A stretch of 5,525 nt of DNA from Pyrinomonadaceae bacterium (lineage in GTDB: Bacteria; Acidobacteriota; Blastocatellia; Pyrinomonadales; Pyrinomonadaceae). Under the pieces are notes generated by a model. That model did not search any database. It was not told where the DNA came from and saw only the letters and a list, made by a program, of their open reading frames with translations. Below, in pieces: positions 1 through 5,525 of this stretch. The stretch covers positions 1 to 5,525 of the forward strand of contig JACCTF010000578.1 of assembly GCA_013812565.1 (NCBI GenBank). Direction: 5' to 3'. Made by a program: the position numbers and the translations under genes. Every line of letters starts with the position of its first letter. The stretch's first letter is position 1.

Positions 1-2175
1 GCTCGGCTGCGTGCTGACGGTGCGCGTGTAGATCGTCAAAGCAGGATCGATATAGAAGACGCCGTAGCCCGCGCGGACGACGGTACTACTCGTACCGAAC
101 ACGTCGTAAGCAAAGCCGATGCGCGGCGCTAAGTTGTTATAGTCGCGCGGAAAAACCTCCTCGCCGATTCCCGGGTCCCCCGGATAGAGCAGACCCGTCG
201 GCGCGTCGGGCGCGACCCTCGATTGCTGACCGGCGACGAACGCGACGAGGTTATTGAGCTTGTCAATCGGCGGCAGCTTCGGCTCCCAGCGTAAGCCGAG
301 ATTAAGCGTCAGGCGCGAACGTATTTTCCAATCGTCCTGAACCCAGAAATGATATTTCGATTCACGCAGATCATTGGTGCGACCCGAATCCTGCTGAAAC
401 TGATTTGGTAGTCCGAGCACTATGTCTGCGAGCAGCACGCCGGTGCGCTGGCCGTTGAAATTCCATGTGCCGGGCGTAAACGAAGCGTCGAGCGTGTAGA
501 GTTTATCGAACTGAAAATCGTTGCCGAATTGCAGCGTGTGCGAGCCGCGCGTGTAGATTGCCGCCGCATGTAGATCGTAAGTCGTCGGCGTCTGTTCGAG
601 GCCGCCGCCGGAGAAGAGTTGAAAGGCCGGGTTGGCGAGGAAGCGCACGCCGGGAAAGAACGAAGTCTCAATGCTCTGCGGCACGTTCACGCCGAACGAT
701 TCCAGTGTTCGCAAGCCCGGCGCTTGCGGCTCCTGCACGCGGCGAAACTTCGAATAAGCCCCGGAGAAGGTGGCCGTTAGAGTGGGGCTGAAGATGTGCG
801 TGTCGCGCACCGAGAGGCTGCGATTGCGGAAGACATTGGCTGCAAAGAAGCCGCTCGGCGCGGTGAACGCGCGTTGAAAGTTGTTATCGTCATCGTAGTA
901 GCGCCCGCTCAGGTAGTTCTTCTCTGAAAAGACGTAATCCACCTTCGCCGTGTACTGATCGTCGTCAACGTCACGATTTTGGAAGACGAGCAGGTTGTTA
1001 CCCGCGTTAGGCAGCGGCAGGTAGGCGTCGAGCACTTGACGCACAATCGGATCAAGTCGATTGGAAGGAATCACGTTCCTTACACCGTTCGTCACGAACT
1101 GCTGACCCGTGAGCGGGTCGATGATCGGCGTCGTAATGTTCGAGAAATCGCCGCCTCTCTGCGCCGTCGTCAAAGACTGAATCGTGACCGAACTCGGAGC
1201 TGAACGCTGCTTCGTGCCTTGATAAGAGAAGAAGAAGAAAGCTTTGTCCCGCTTGATCGGCCCGCCGATAGTTCCGCCGTACTGATTAAGCTTGAAGGGT
1301 GGACGCGGTTGCTTGGTCAAGCCGCTTTGCACTTGAGCGGCGCTCAGGGGGCGGGCGTTGGTGAAGAAGTTGTTTGCATTGAGCATGGTGTTGCGCAGGA
1401 ACTCGAAGGCGGAGCCGTGAAACTGATTCGTGCCCGAGCGTGTGGAAAGCTCGACGACAGCGCCCGCGCCCGCCGTGCGCGCGCTGTAGTTGGCTGACTG
1501 CACCGTGAACTCTTGCAGCGTGTCCGGGTTGGGCAGGACGGGGGCCGAGCCGAAGAAGCGGTTGTTGTAGTTTGAGCCGTCGAGACGAAAATTGTTTTGC
1601 GTTGTGCGCAGCCCGTTGACCGAGAGGCCACGGTTGTCCTGTTGACCTCCCACCGTCCCCGCGTCCGTGATCGTTGCGCCCGCCGTGAGGGCGACGAGTT
1701 GCAGCGGATTGCGCCCGTTCAAGGGCAGCTCCTGCACCTGCCGTTCGGTCATCGAAGTCTGCACCGTCGAACTGGCCGTCTGAACGAGCGGCACTTCGCC
1801 TGTGACTACAATCACGGTCTCAATGTTACCGACTTGTAAGGCCAAAGTCAGATCAAGAACCTGGCCGGTCAGCAAAATAATGTCGTTGCGGACGAGCTTC
1901 TGAAACCCTTCCAGCGCGGCTGACAGTTCGTATTCGCCAATCGGCAATTCGGAGAAGCTGAAGCGGCCTTCAGAGTTTGTTACGACCTCGCTGGTCAAGC
2001 CGGTGCGCAAACTGCGGATGGTGATACTGGCATTGGGCAACGCCGCGCCCGAGGCGTCAACAACGGTGCCGCCGAGACGTGCGCTATTGGCCTGGGCGTG
2101 CAAACTAATGGGTAAGGCCAGCGCGAGTAGCAAGAGCCACGCGGCTTTGAAAGGGGAGTATTGCAGTTGACGCAT
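1..2175 (-). CDS. Oar-like TonB-dependent outer-membrane receptor with N-terminal carboxypeptidase-regulatory-like domain (C-terminus off the left edge)
   Basis: I read an uninterrupted 725-codon frame from ATG at 2175 to the window edge, so the protein is partial. Residues 1-29 form a Sec signal peptide: a basic start, the hydrophobic run AAWLLLLALALPISL, and HAQA before the likely cleavage. Residues 31-115 look like a CarboxypepD_reg-like beta-sandwich (GGTVVDASGAALPNASI, then NSEGRFSFSELPIGEYEL). Residues 118-250 look like the plug (IVVTGEVPLVQTASS, ELPLNGRNPLQLVALTAGA, NNFRLDG, VELSTRSGTNQFHG). GGPIKRDKAFFFFSYQG at 304-320 and later barrel strands (HFWVQDDWKIRSRLTLNLGL) are typical of the Oar-like family, whose members are usually about 1000-1200 residues. 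The role would be uptake of a large or scarce substrate across the outer membrane, or surface adhesion; the substrate is unknown. An AAGGA ribosome site lies at 2186-2190. The gene is 202 bp downstream of the oxidoreductase, in the same direction. Family assignment is firm; function is not. Confidence 0.93.
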   Translation of the reverse strand, partial: MRQLQYSPFKAAWLLLLALALPISLHAQANSARLGGTVVDASGAALPNASITIRSLRTGLTSEVVTNSEGRFSFSELPIGEYELSAALEGFQKLVRNDIILLTGQVLDLTLALQVGNIETVIVVTGEVPLVQTASSTVQTSMTERQVQELPLNGRNPLQLVALTAGATITDAGTVGGQQDNRGLSVNGLRTTQNNFRLDGSNYNNRFFGSAPVLPNPDTLQEFTVQSANYSARTAGAGAVVELSTRSGTNQFHGSAFEFLRNTMLNANNFFTNARPLSAAQVQSGLTKQPRPPFKLNQYGGTIGGPIKRDKAFFFFSYQGTKQRSAPSSVTIQSLTTAQRGGDFSNITTPIIDPLTGQQFVTNGVRNVIPSNRLDPIVRQVLDAYLPLPNAGNNLLVFQNRDVDDDQYTAKVDYVFSEKNYLSGRYYDDDNNFQRAFTAPSGFFAANVFRNRSLSVRDTHIFSPTLTATFSGAYSKFRRVQEPQAPGLRTLESFGVNVPQSIETSFFPGVRFLANPAFQLFSGGGLEQTPTTYDLHAAAIYTRGSHTLQFGNDFQFDKLYTLDASFTPGTWNFNGQRTGVLLADIVLGLPNQFQQDSGRTNDLRESKYHFWVQDDWKIRSRLTLNLGLRWEPKLPPIDKLNNLVAFVAGQQSRVAPDAPTGLLYPGDPGIGEEVFPRDYNNLAPRIGFAYDVFGTSSTVVRAGYGVFYIDPALTIYTRTVSTQPS

Positions 2176-2185
2176 ATGATGCTTT

Positions 2186-2190
2186 TCCTT
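2186..2190 (-). promoter_or_regulatory. Ribosome binding site of the left-hand receptor
   Basis: The minus strand reads AAGGA followed by a 10-base spacer and ATG at 2175. The spacing is slightly long but acceptable. It supports this ATG as the start, as does the signal peptide that begins directly there. Confidence 0.6.
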
Positions 2191-2220
2191 AAAAGGGTTG
2201 ATAAGTATGTTGTTTTCGGA

Positions 2221-2248
2221 AGTGATATGTGACAAGTAACGAGTGACA
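2221..2248 (+). repeat. Degenerate 7-bp tandem repeat (AGTGACR type), left cluster
   Basis: Four consecutive heptamers read AGTGATA, TGTGACA, AGTAACG and AGTGACA. The core at 2234-2252 is matched in inverted orientation by 2351-2369, with 16 of 19 positions identical; the three differences are all transitions. On the minus strand the repeats supply two TTGTCA hexamers (complements of 2244-2249 and 2230-2235) that resemble a -35 box. The matching -10 candidates toward the receptor gene are poor, so a promoter is not called. The function is unknown. Confidence 0.6.
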
Positions 2249-2350
2249 AGAAGGATCAAAAGCACAGAGGCGGATGAATCGATACTTCGCGGAAAAAGGC
2301 GTTAGCTTCGCGCGACGGTTCGGACTGGATCATCATTGCCTTCTCTGCTT

Positions 2351-2369
2351 TTCTCGTCACTTGTCACTT
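2351..2369 (-). repeat. Degenerate 7-bp tandem repeat, right cluster, inverted relative to the left one
   Basis: On the minus strand this reads two heptamers, AGTGACA and AGTGACG, within the inverted match to 2234-2252. It begins 9 bases downstream of the oxidoreductase stop codon. With the left cluster it frames about 98 bp (2253-2350) that holds no convincing gene. The pair could fold as a long-loop hairpin in the transcript, or be the ends of a small non-coding repeat element. No T-tract follows, so it is not called a terminator. Confidence 0.55.
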
Positions 2370-2377
2370 TTCAATGA

Positions 2378-3574
2378 TTACACGTCCTCAACGATCTTCT
2401 TGCCGCCCGCGTCGAAGCGCATACGCTTCTTGTGCCAGTACGCAGCCTTCGCCAGATGAACGGGGTTGCAGGCTTCGACGCCGATGTTGATAGGTGCGCT
2501 CGGCGGCGTGCCGTTTTTGATGGCATCGAGGAAACTCGTGGCGTGTGCGACTTCGAGGTTCTGGGTTGATTTAACGATCTGCGGCTCGCCTTTATTCGGA
2601 CGAAAGATGTAGCCGTCGCGCGAGATGTCGAGCGTGCCCTCAGTGCCTTCAAAGAAGACCGATGCCCGCTCGTTCTTGATCGGCAGCACGGTCGATTCAA
2701 ACGTCAGATTCCAGCCGCCCTTGTATTGCAGGATGGCGTTGACTGTATCGGGGTTGACTCGTCCATCATTGAGTTGATAAATGCCGCCGGTTGCGATAGC
2801 GCTGACGGGCGCAGGTTCATTCATCATCCACTGCGCGACGTCGGCCCAGTGCGTGAGGATGTCGGCCAGCAACCCATTGCCGTAATCGGGGAAGTAGCGC
2901 CACGCGTCGTAGCGAACCCACTCATACGGCACTTTTTTCGCCGGGCCAATGAAGCGCTCCCAATCAAACCCGGCCGGCTTCGGCTGTGGTTCAATCTTGC
3001 GGCGCTGCCACGGGAAATCGCTCCAGACGGCGCGGGCGAAGATCACCTGACCCAGCTTGCCACGCTCGAAAATATCTTCTTTCGCTTGTTTATAGTGCGC
3101 CCCGCTGCGTTGCTGCGTGCCGGTTTGCAGCACCTTGCCGCTTTGCTTAACTACGGCAATGAACTTCTCGCCTTCGTCGAAGTTATGCGTCGTTGGCTTC
3201 TCAAGATAAACGTGCTTGCCCGCCTTGAGCGCCGCCGCCGCTTGCGTCAAATGCAGGTGGTCGGGCGAGCCGATCAACACCGCATCCACGTCGCGGCGGT
3301 CAAGCGCATCTTCGATGGCGATTGTTTCATGAGGTTTTTGGTCAGCCTTGACGAGCGCTTCTTTCGCGCGCCCGCGCTGCACATCGTAGACATCGCAGAG
3401 GCACCTTAGTTCCGCTCGACCAGTCGCAAGGAAAGCTTTCATGACTTCGCGACCACGCCGACCGCTACCAATCAAGGCCATCCCGATGCGGTCATTCGCG
3501 CCGAGGATGCGTTTGCGTGAGACCGCTGTAAACGCGGCGGCCCCGGCTCCGACGATGAAATCTCTGCGTCGCAT
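2378..3574 (-). CDS. Tat-exported Gfo/Idh/MocA-family NAD(P)-dependent oxidoreductase
   Basis: A 398-residue protein with a complete stop (TAA at 2380-2378). The N-terminus MRRRDFIVGAGAAAFTAVS is a twin-arginine signal, so export to the periplasm in folded form is likely. The Rossmann nucleotide-binding loop GSGRRG is at residues 37-41 or so, followed by an acidic strand end (CDVYD). LIGSPDHLHL precedes the family's EKP motif at about residues 125-127, where the Lys is the usual catalytic and cofactor-contacting residue. GTQQR is near 152, and D238-x3-H242 (DILTHWADV) gives the usual active-site His in the C-terminal alpha/beta domain. Members oxidise or reduce sugars, inositols and related polyols; the substrate cannot be told here. 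An in-frame TTG at 3595 would add seven residues but has no Shine-Dalgarno. ATG 3574 has AAGAGGA just upstream and puts the Arg pair at the extreme N-terminus, so I prefer it. A GH109-like glycosidase is less likely because the EKP motif is intact. Confidence 0.92.
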   Translation of the reverse strand: MRRRDFIVGAGAAAFTAVSRKRILGANDRIGMALIGSGRRGREVMKAFLATGRAELRCLCDVYDVQRGRAKEALVKADQKPHETIAIEDALDRRDVDAVLIGSPDHLHLTQAAAALKAGKHVYLEKPTTHNFDEGEKFIAVVKQSGKVLQTGTQQRSGAHYKQAKEDIFERGKLGQVIFARAVWSDFPWQRRKIEPQPKPAGFDWERFIGPAKKVPYEWVRYDAWRYFPDYGNGLLADILTHWADVAQWMMNEPAPVSAIATGGIYQLNDGRVNPDTVNAILQYKGGWNLTFESTVLPIKNERASVFFEGTEGTLDISRDGYIFRPNKGEPQIVKSTQNLEVAHATSFLDAIKNGTPPSAPINIGVEACNPVHLAKAAYWHKKRMRFDAGGKKIVEDV

Positions 3575-3634
3575 ATATCCTCTTATAGCTTTCAAGGAGG
3601 TAAAAGTTTGTAATAGTCTAATATAGCGGAATGC

Positions 3635-3663
3635 ATGCTAATATGTTGACACCCGGGTGTCAA
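3635..3663 (-). promoter_or_regulatory. Sigma-70-type promoter for the oxidoreductase
   Basis: On the minus strand a consensus TTGACA (-35, 3663-3658) is followed by a 17-base spacer and TAGCAT (-10, 3640-3635; 4 of 6 matches to TATAAT). Transcription would begin near 3628, leaving a leader of about 54 bases before the ATG at 3574. The -35 and the entire spacer lie inside the 28-bp palindrome, so a bound repressor would block the promoter. This is a pattern match only; no start site is known. Confidence 0.55.
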
Positions 3664-3668
3664 CATAT
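3641..3668. promoter_or_regulatory. Perfect 28-bp palindrome, probable operator
   Basis: The left half ATATGTTGACACCC is followed directly by its exact reverse complement GGGTGTCAACATAT, with no spacer and no mismatch. Symmetry breaks at the next base on each side (A3640 against C3669). The position over the promoter of the oxidoreductase strongly suggests an operator for a dimeric or tetrameric repressor. The regulator family is not identifiable from the site. The ATGT...ACAT outer ends recall PadR-type sites, but the 16-base separation is longer than the usual PadR spacing. The activator encoded to the right may not be the protein that binds here. Confidence 0.7.
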
Positions 3669-3678
3669 CAACCTCGCC

Positions 3679-3696
3679 GGCGCGGGCCTTCGCGCC
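3679..3696. other. Short GC-rich hairpin in the divergent region
   Basis: GGCGCG and CGCGCC form a 6-bp stem around a 6-base loop, followed by CTTTG. It lies between two divergent genes, so it does not terminate either. It might be chance in GC-rich DNA or part of a binding site. Confidence 0.2.
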
Positions 3697-3729
3697 CTTT
3701 GATGTCGTAGATTTAACCTCATACCACGC

Positions 3730-3758
3730 TTGAGTTGATGCATGCTTTACCTTACGAT
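3730..3758 (+). promoter_or_regulatory. Weak candidate promoter for the sigma-54 activator gene
   Basis: TTGAGT (3730-3735), a 17-base spacer and TACGAT (3753-3758) match the sigma-70 consensus at 4 of 6 positions in each box. The leader to the ATG at 3906 would be about 140 bases. It is the best match I found in the stretch, but matches of this quality are common by chance. Confidence 0.25.
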
Positions 3759-3879
3759 GATCTGCAAATGCCGGAGAGATATTTCGCTGAACCGCATTGT
3801 TTCCCGGGCAGAGCTTTTCGATAATTCATCGGCCACACTTTCGGGTGTCGTCTCAACCAATCCCCATCTCGGCCACTGC

Positions 3880-3897
3880 TTTAGCGAGTTTAGCGAG
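3880..3897 (+). repeat. 9-bp tandem duplication before the activator start codon
   Basis: TTTAGCGAG occurs twice in immediate succession and is followed by CGA. The second copy ends 8 bases before the ATG at 3906, so its GCGAG may serve as a weak ribosome-binding sequence. The TAG at 3891-3893, inside the second copy, is also the in-frame stop that rules out a longer N-terminus for the activator. Confidence 0.4.
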
Positions 3898-3905
3898 CGA
3901 CGATC

Positions 3906-5021
3906 ATGGTATCAAACGATGAAGTGATTGCGAATCAGCAGAAGATCCTCGCCAACCAGGAGGTCATTCAGGCGAAGCTCGCCCAGGTTCTGACGAACCA
4001 GGAAAGCCTCCAGACGATGCCGGAGATGGTCGGGACGAGTGATAAATTCGAGGCGATGCTGAAGGAAGCGCAGAGCGTCGCGGCGACTGACACCGCCGTG
4101 CTCCTACGCGGCGAGACCGGAACAGGCAAGGAACTGCTGGCGCATCACATCCACGCACGCAGCCAGCGCCGCCACCTCCCGCTGATGACTGTTAACTGCG
4201 CGGCGCTGCCGCCGGGGCTGATCGAGAGTGAAATTTTCGGGTATGAGAAAGGAGCTTTCTCCGGCGCGTTCCAACGCCGGACTGGGCGCTTCGAGGTCGC
4301 CCACGGGGGCACCATCTTTCTCGACGAAATCGGTGAGTTACCTTTAGAGACGCAGGGCAAATTCTTACGCGTCTTGCAGCACGGCACCTTCGAACGCCTG
4401 GGCAGTTCGCGAACCCTCAAGGTGGATGTGCGTTTGATCGCCGCGACTAATCAGCCGCTCGAACATCTGGTCGCGGACCGCAAATTTCGCCCCGACCTGT
4501 TCTATCGCCTCAACGTGTTTCCGATTACGCTGCCCCCCTTACGCGAGCGCCGTGAAGACATCCTGCCGCTGATCTATTACTTCACAAAGAAGTACCGCGC
4601 TCGTTTCAGTAAACCTATCTCCTCGATTAACAAAGCTTCTCTAGAGCGACTCTATGAGTATCACTGGCCGGGGAACATACGCGAACTGCAACACCTCATC
4701 GAGCGCGCCGTGCTGATTGCCGAGGGTGAGGAACTCGACATCGTCTTGCCGCTAGCTCTTGAGAAAGAGGTGGCCGTGCGTGATTCAAGTTTTAGCAACG
4801 GGCAGGGGAAGACAATCAGCCACGCGACATCAACTCATCCATTCGAGATGGTAACTCTGGAAGAGAACGAACGCCGCCACACCGAAAAGGTTTTACGCCA
4901 CACGCGGGGCCGCATCGCGGGGTCTTCGGGTGCCGCAGCGATTCTCGGCGTCCCGCCCTCGACTTTGCGCAGCCGTATGAAGAAACTCGGCTTGAAACTA
5001 CCGGATAAGAACTACCTGTAA
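3906..5021 (+). CDS. Sigma-54-dependent transcriptional activator (AAA+ / Fis-type HTH) with an N-terminal coiled coil and no sensor domain
   Basis: A 371-residue bacterial enhancer-binding protein, which hydrolyses ATP to remodel sigma-54 RNA polymerase. The AAA+ domain spans about residues 42-275: Walker A GETGTGKE (69-76), the sigma-54-contacting loop GAFSGA (116-121; usual form GAFTGA), Walker B GGTIFLDE (134-141), FRPDLFYRLNVFPI with the conserved arginines (194-207), and sensor II WPGNIREL (254-261). After a low-complexity linker (288-312), residues 315-363 form the Fis-like helix-turn-helix (VTLEENERRHTEKVL, GAAAILGVPPSTLRSRMKKLG). Residues 1-40 hold no receiver, PAS or GAF domain. They show four 7-residue units (ANQQKIL, ANQEVIQ, AKLAQVL, TNQESLQ) with V7, I14, I21, V28 and L35 in register, so a short Asn/Gln-rich coiled coil is likely. 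A stop at 3891 lies just upstream in frame, so the short N-terminus is real unless there is a frameshift. The likely target is the receptor gene downstream, which has a -24/-12 element. Confidence 0.95.
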   Translation: MVSNDEVIANQQKILANQEVIQAKLAQVLTNQESLQTMPEMVGTSDKFEAMLKEAQSVAATDTAVLLRGETGTGKELLAHHIHARSQRRHLPLMTVNCAALPPGLIESEIFGYEKGAFSGAFQRRTGRFEVAHGGTIFLDEIGELPLETQGKFLRVLQHGTFERLGSSRTLKVDVRLIAATNQPLEHLVADRKFRPDLFYRLNVFPITLPPLRERREDILPLIYYFTKKYRARFSKPISSINKASLERLYEYHWPGNIRELQHLIERAVLIAEGEELDIVLPLALEKEVAVRDSSFSNGQGKTISHATSTHPFEMVTLEENERRHTEKVLRHTRGRIAGSSGAAAILGVPPSTLRSRMKKLGLKLPDKNYL

Positions 5022-5027
5022 CAATTG

Positions 5028-5090
5028 AAACGGCGGTATATCGCCACTCGAACGCGACATCTCGTGGCTAAGTGGCGATATACCGTTTTC
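5028..5090 (+). terminator. Rho-independent terminator of the activator gene
   Basis: CGGTATATCGCCACT (5034-5048) is exactly complementary to AGTGGCGATATACCG (5071-5085), giving a 15-bp stem with a 22-base loop, followed by TTTTCT. It starts 12 bases after the stop codon. AAA at 5028-5030 could also pair with the T-tract if CGG at 5031-5033 bulges out, so weak termination in the other direction is possible. It separates the activator transcript from the receptor gene, which therefore needs its own promoter. Confidence 0.8.
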
Positions 5091-5201
5091 TCAAGCCTGT
5101 TTCATTTCCCGTTAAAGATGGTTGAAGCAGCCCACTGCACTTTATTAAACTTCCTATCTACATACATTTACCCGCACGCCCGAGCAAGCACTCTGGGGGC
5201 C

Positions 5202-5217
5202 TGGCCGAAAACTTGCC
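5202..5217 (+). promoter_or_regulatory. Sigma-54 (-24/-12) promoter candidate for the right-hand receptor
   Basis: The sequence TGGCCG-AAAAC-TTGCC fits the TGGCAC-N5-TTGCW pattern. The invariant GG (5203-5204) and GC (5215-5216) are separated by exactly 10 bases. Transcription would start near 5228, giving a leader of about 56 bases before the ATG at 5284. It lies downstream of a sigma-54 activator gene and its terminator, which makes it more credible than an isolated match. The last base of the -12 box (C rather than A/T) and the CG in place of AC weaken it. The region 5091-5201 would be the place for activator binding sites; I saw only short dyads there, such as GCAG-N4-CTGC at 5127-5138. 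Confidence 0.6.
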
Positions 5218-5283
5218 GTATGTGATCGCGATTTGATTCATCACCAGCGACCAAGCCATTGCTCAGTCACGAATATTTTCAGC

Positions 5284-5525
5284 ATGAAAATTCTATTTCG
5301 ACCGCAAACTGTGATCGGACTTCTCCTGTTCATTCTGATCCCGCACAGTGTCATCGGCCAGATTACTGAAGCCGCGCTGAAGGGTACGGTGCTGGATGCC
5401 GCGGGCAACGTGCTGGCCGCATCGCCCATCGTCGCGCGTAATGACGACACAGGCCAAACCCGCAACGCGACGACGGACAATAACGGCCAGTTCCTACTCG
5501 CTGGACTACCGTCAGGGTCGTACAC
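5284..5525 (+). CDS. Second Oar-like TonB-dependent receptor, N-terminal fragment (cut by the right edge)
   Basis: Eighty complete codons are visible and the frame is open at the window edge. Residues 1-25 are a Sec signal peptide (MKILFRPQTVIGLLLFILIP, then HSVIG before Q26). From residue 28 a carboxypeptidase-regulatory-like domain begins: ALKGTVLDAAGNVLAASPI, a DDTGQTRNATTDNNGQF strand-turn, and LAGLPSGSY, the usual hallmark of these outer-membrane receptors. The plug and barrel are expected beyond the window but are not seen, so another protein with this exported domain remains possible. No clear Shine-Dalgarno precedes the ATG. The start rests on the signal peptide, since no other ATG begins a plausible one. 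The sequence differs clearly from the left-hand receptor's N-terminus, so this is not a recent duplicate. Its own promoter is probably the sigma-54 element upstream. Confidence 0.85.
   Translation, partial: MKILFRPQTVIGLLLFILIPHSVIGQITEAALKGTVLDAAGNVLAASPIVARNDDTGQTRNATTDNNGQFLLAGLPSGSY

Noticed and set aside
81..97. Hairpin CGGTAC-N5-GTACCG
   Set aside because: It lies inside the receptor coding sequence with no T-tract, and a 6-bp stem is expected by chance.
1..2175. Possible frameshift in the left-hand receptor, since several short antisense and out-of-frame open frames cover it
   Set aside because: I translated the minus strand codon by codon from 2175 to the edge and found one continuous frame with family-typical sequence throughout.
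2726..3409. A 227-codon open frame on the plus strand opposite the oxidoreductase
   Set aside because: It lies wholly antisense to a clearly recognised enzyme, has Arg/Ala/Leu-rich content typical of an antisense frame in GC-rich DNA, and shows no known motif or ribosome site.
3572..3595. TTG at 3595 as the start of the oxidoreductase
   Set aside because: No Shine-Dalgarno precedes it, and it would push the twin-arginine motif seven residues inward. The ATG at 3574 has AAGAGGA upstream and a standard Tat N-terminus.
3595..3610. Strong AAGGAGG on the plus strand at 3594-3600, as if before a gene
   Set aside because: No start codon at proper spacing opens a frame: the following bases give only a TTG/GTA run that meets a stop at once. 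It probably reflects chance within the minus-strand leader.
3742..3927. A 61-codon open frame in the divergent region, overlapping the activator start by 22 bases
   Set aside because: It has no ribosome site and no recognisable domain, and its composition is not gene-like. A leader peptide cannot be fully excluded but is not supported.
5241..5525. A 94-codon open frame on the minus strand at the right edge
   Set aside because: It is the antisense shadow of the second receptor's signal peptide and regulatory-like domain.

Overview
The window looks like a chromosomal segment from an Acidobacteriota-type bacterium, perhaps Blastocatellia or a relative. This is inferred from gene content: two large outer-membrane receptors of the 'carboxypeptidase-regulatory-like domain + TonB-dependent barrel' (Oar-like) type, a Tat-exported Gfo/Idh/MocA oxidoreductase, and a sigma-54 activator ending in a Fis-type helix-turn-helix. 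No rRNA or other phylogenetic marker is present to confirm it.

Layout, left to right. (1) 1-2175, minus strand: N-terminal 725 residues of an Oar-like TonB-dependent receptor whose C-terminus lies off the left edge. The frame is open throughout. (2) 2176-2377: a 202-bp gap holding two inverted clusters of a degenerate 7-bp repeat (AGTGACR). (3) 2378-3574, minus strand: Gfo/Idh/MocA-family oxidoreductase with a twin-arginine signal. (4) 3575-3905: a divergent regulatory region with a perfect 28-bp palindrome. The palindrome covers the -35 and spacer of a good sigma-70-type promoter pointing at the oxidoreductase. A weaker promoter candidate and a 9-bp tandem repeat lie before the regulator. 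(5) 3906-5021, plus strand: sigma-54-dependent activator with no receiver, PAS or GAF domain; a short Asn/Gln-rich coiled coil precedes its AAA+ domain. (6) 5022-5283: a 15-bp-stem terminator, then a -24/-12 (sigma-54) promoter candidate. (7) 5284-5525, plus strand: N-terminus of a second Oar-like receptor, cut by the right edge.

How the parts may work together (inference): the sigma-54 activator probably drives the downstream receptor gene through the -24/-12 element at 5202-5217. The oxidoreductase and the left-hand receptor lie in the same direction, and no terminator is visible between them. They may be co-transcribed from the palindrome-controlled promoter, or the receptor may have its own weak promoter. 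This would give two outer-membrane receptors, each in its own divergent transcription unit, around a shared regulatory region. Their substrates cannot be read from the sequence. I saw no tRNA, rRNA, CRISPR array, insertion sequence or toxin-antitoxin pair.
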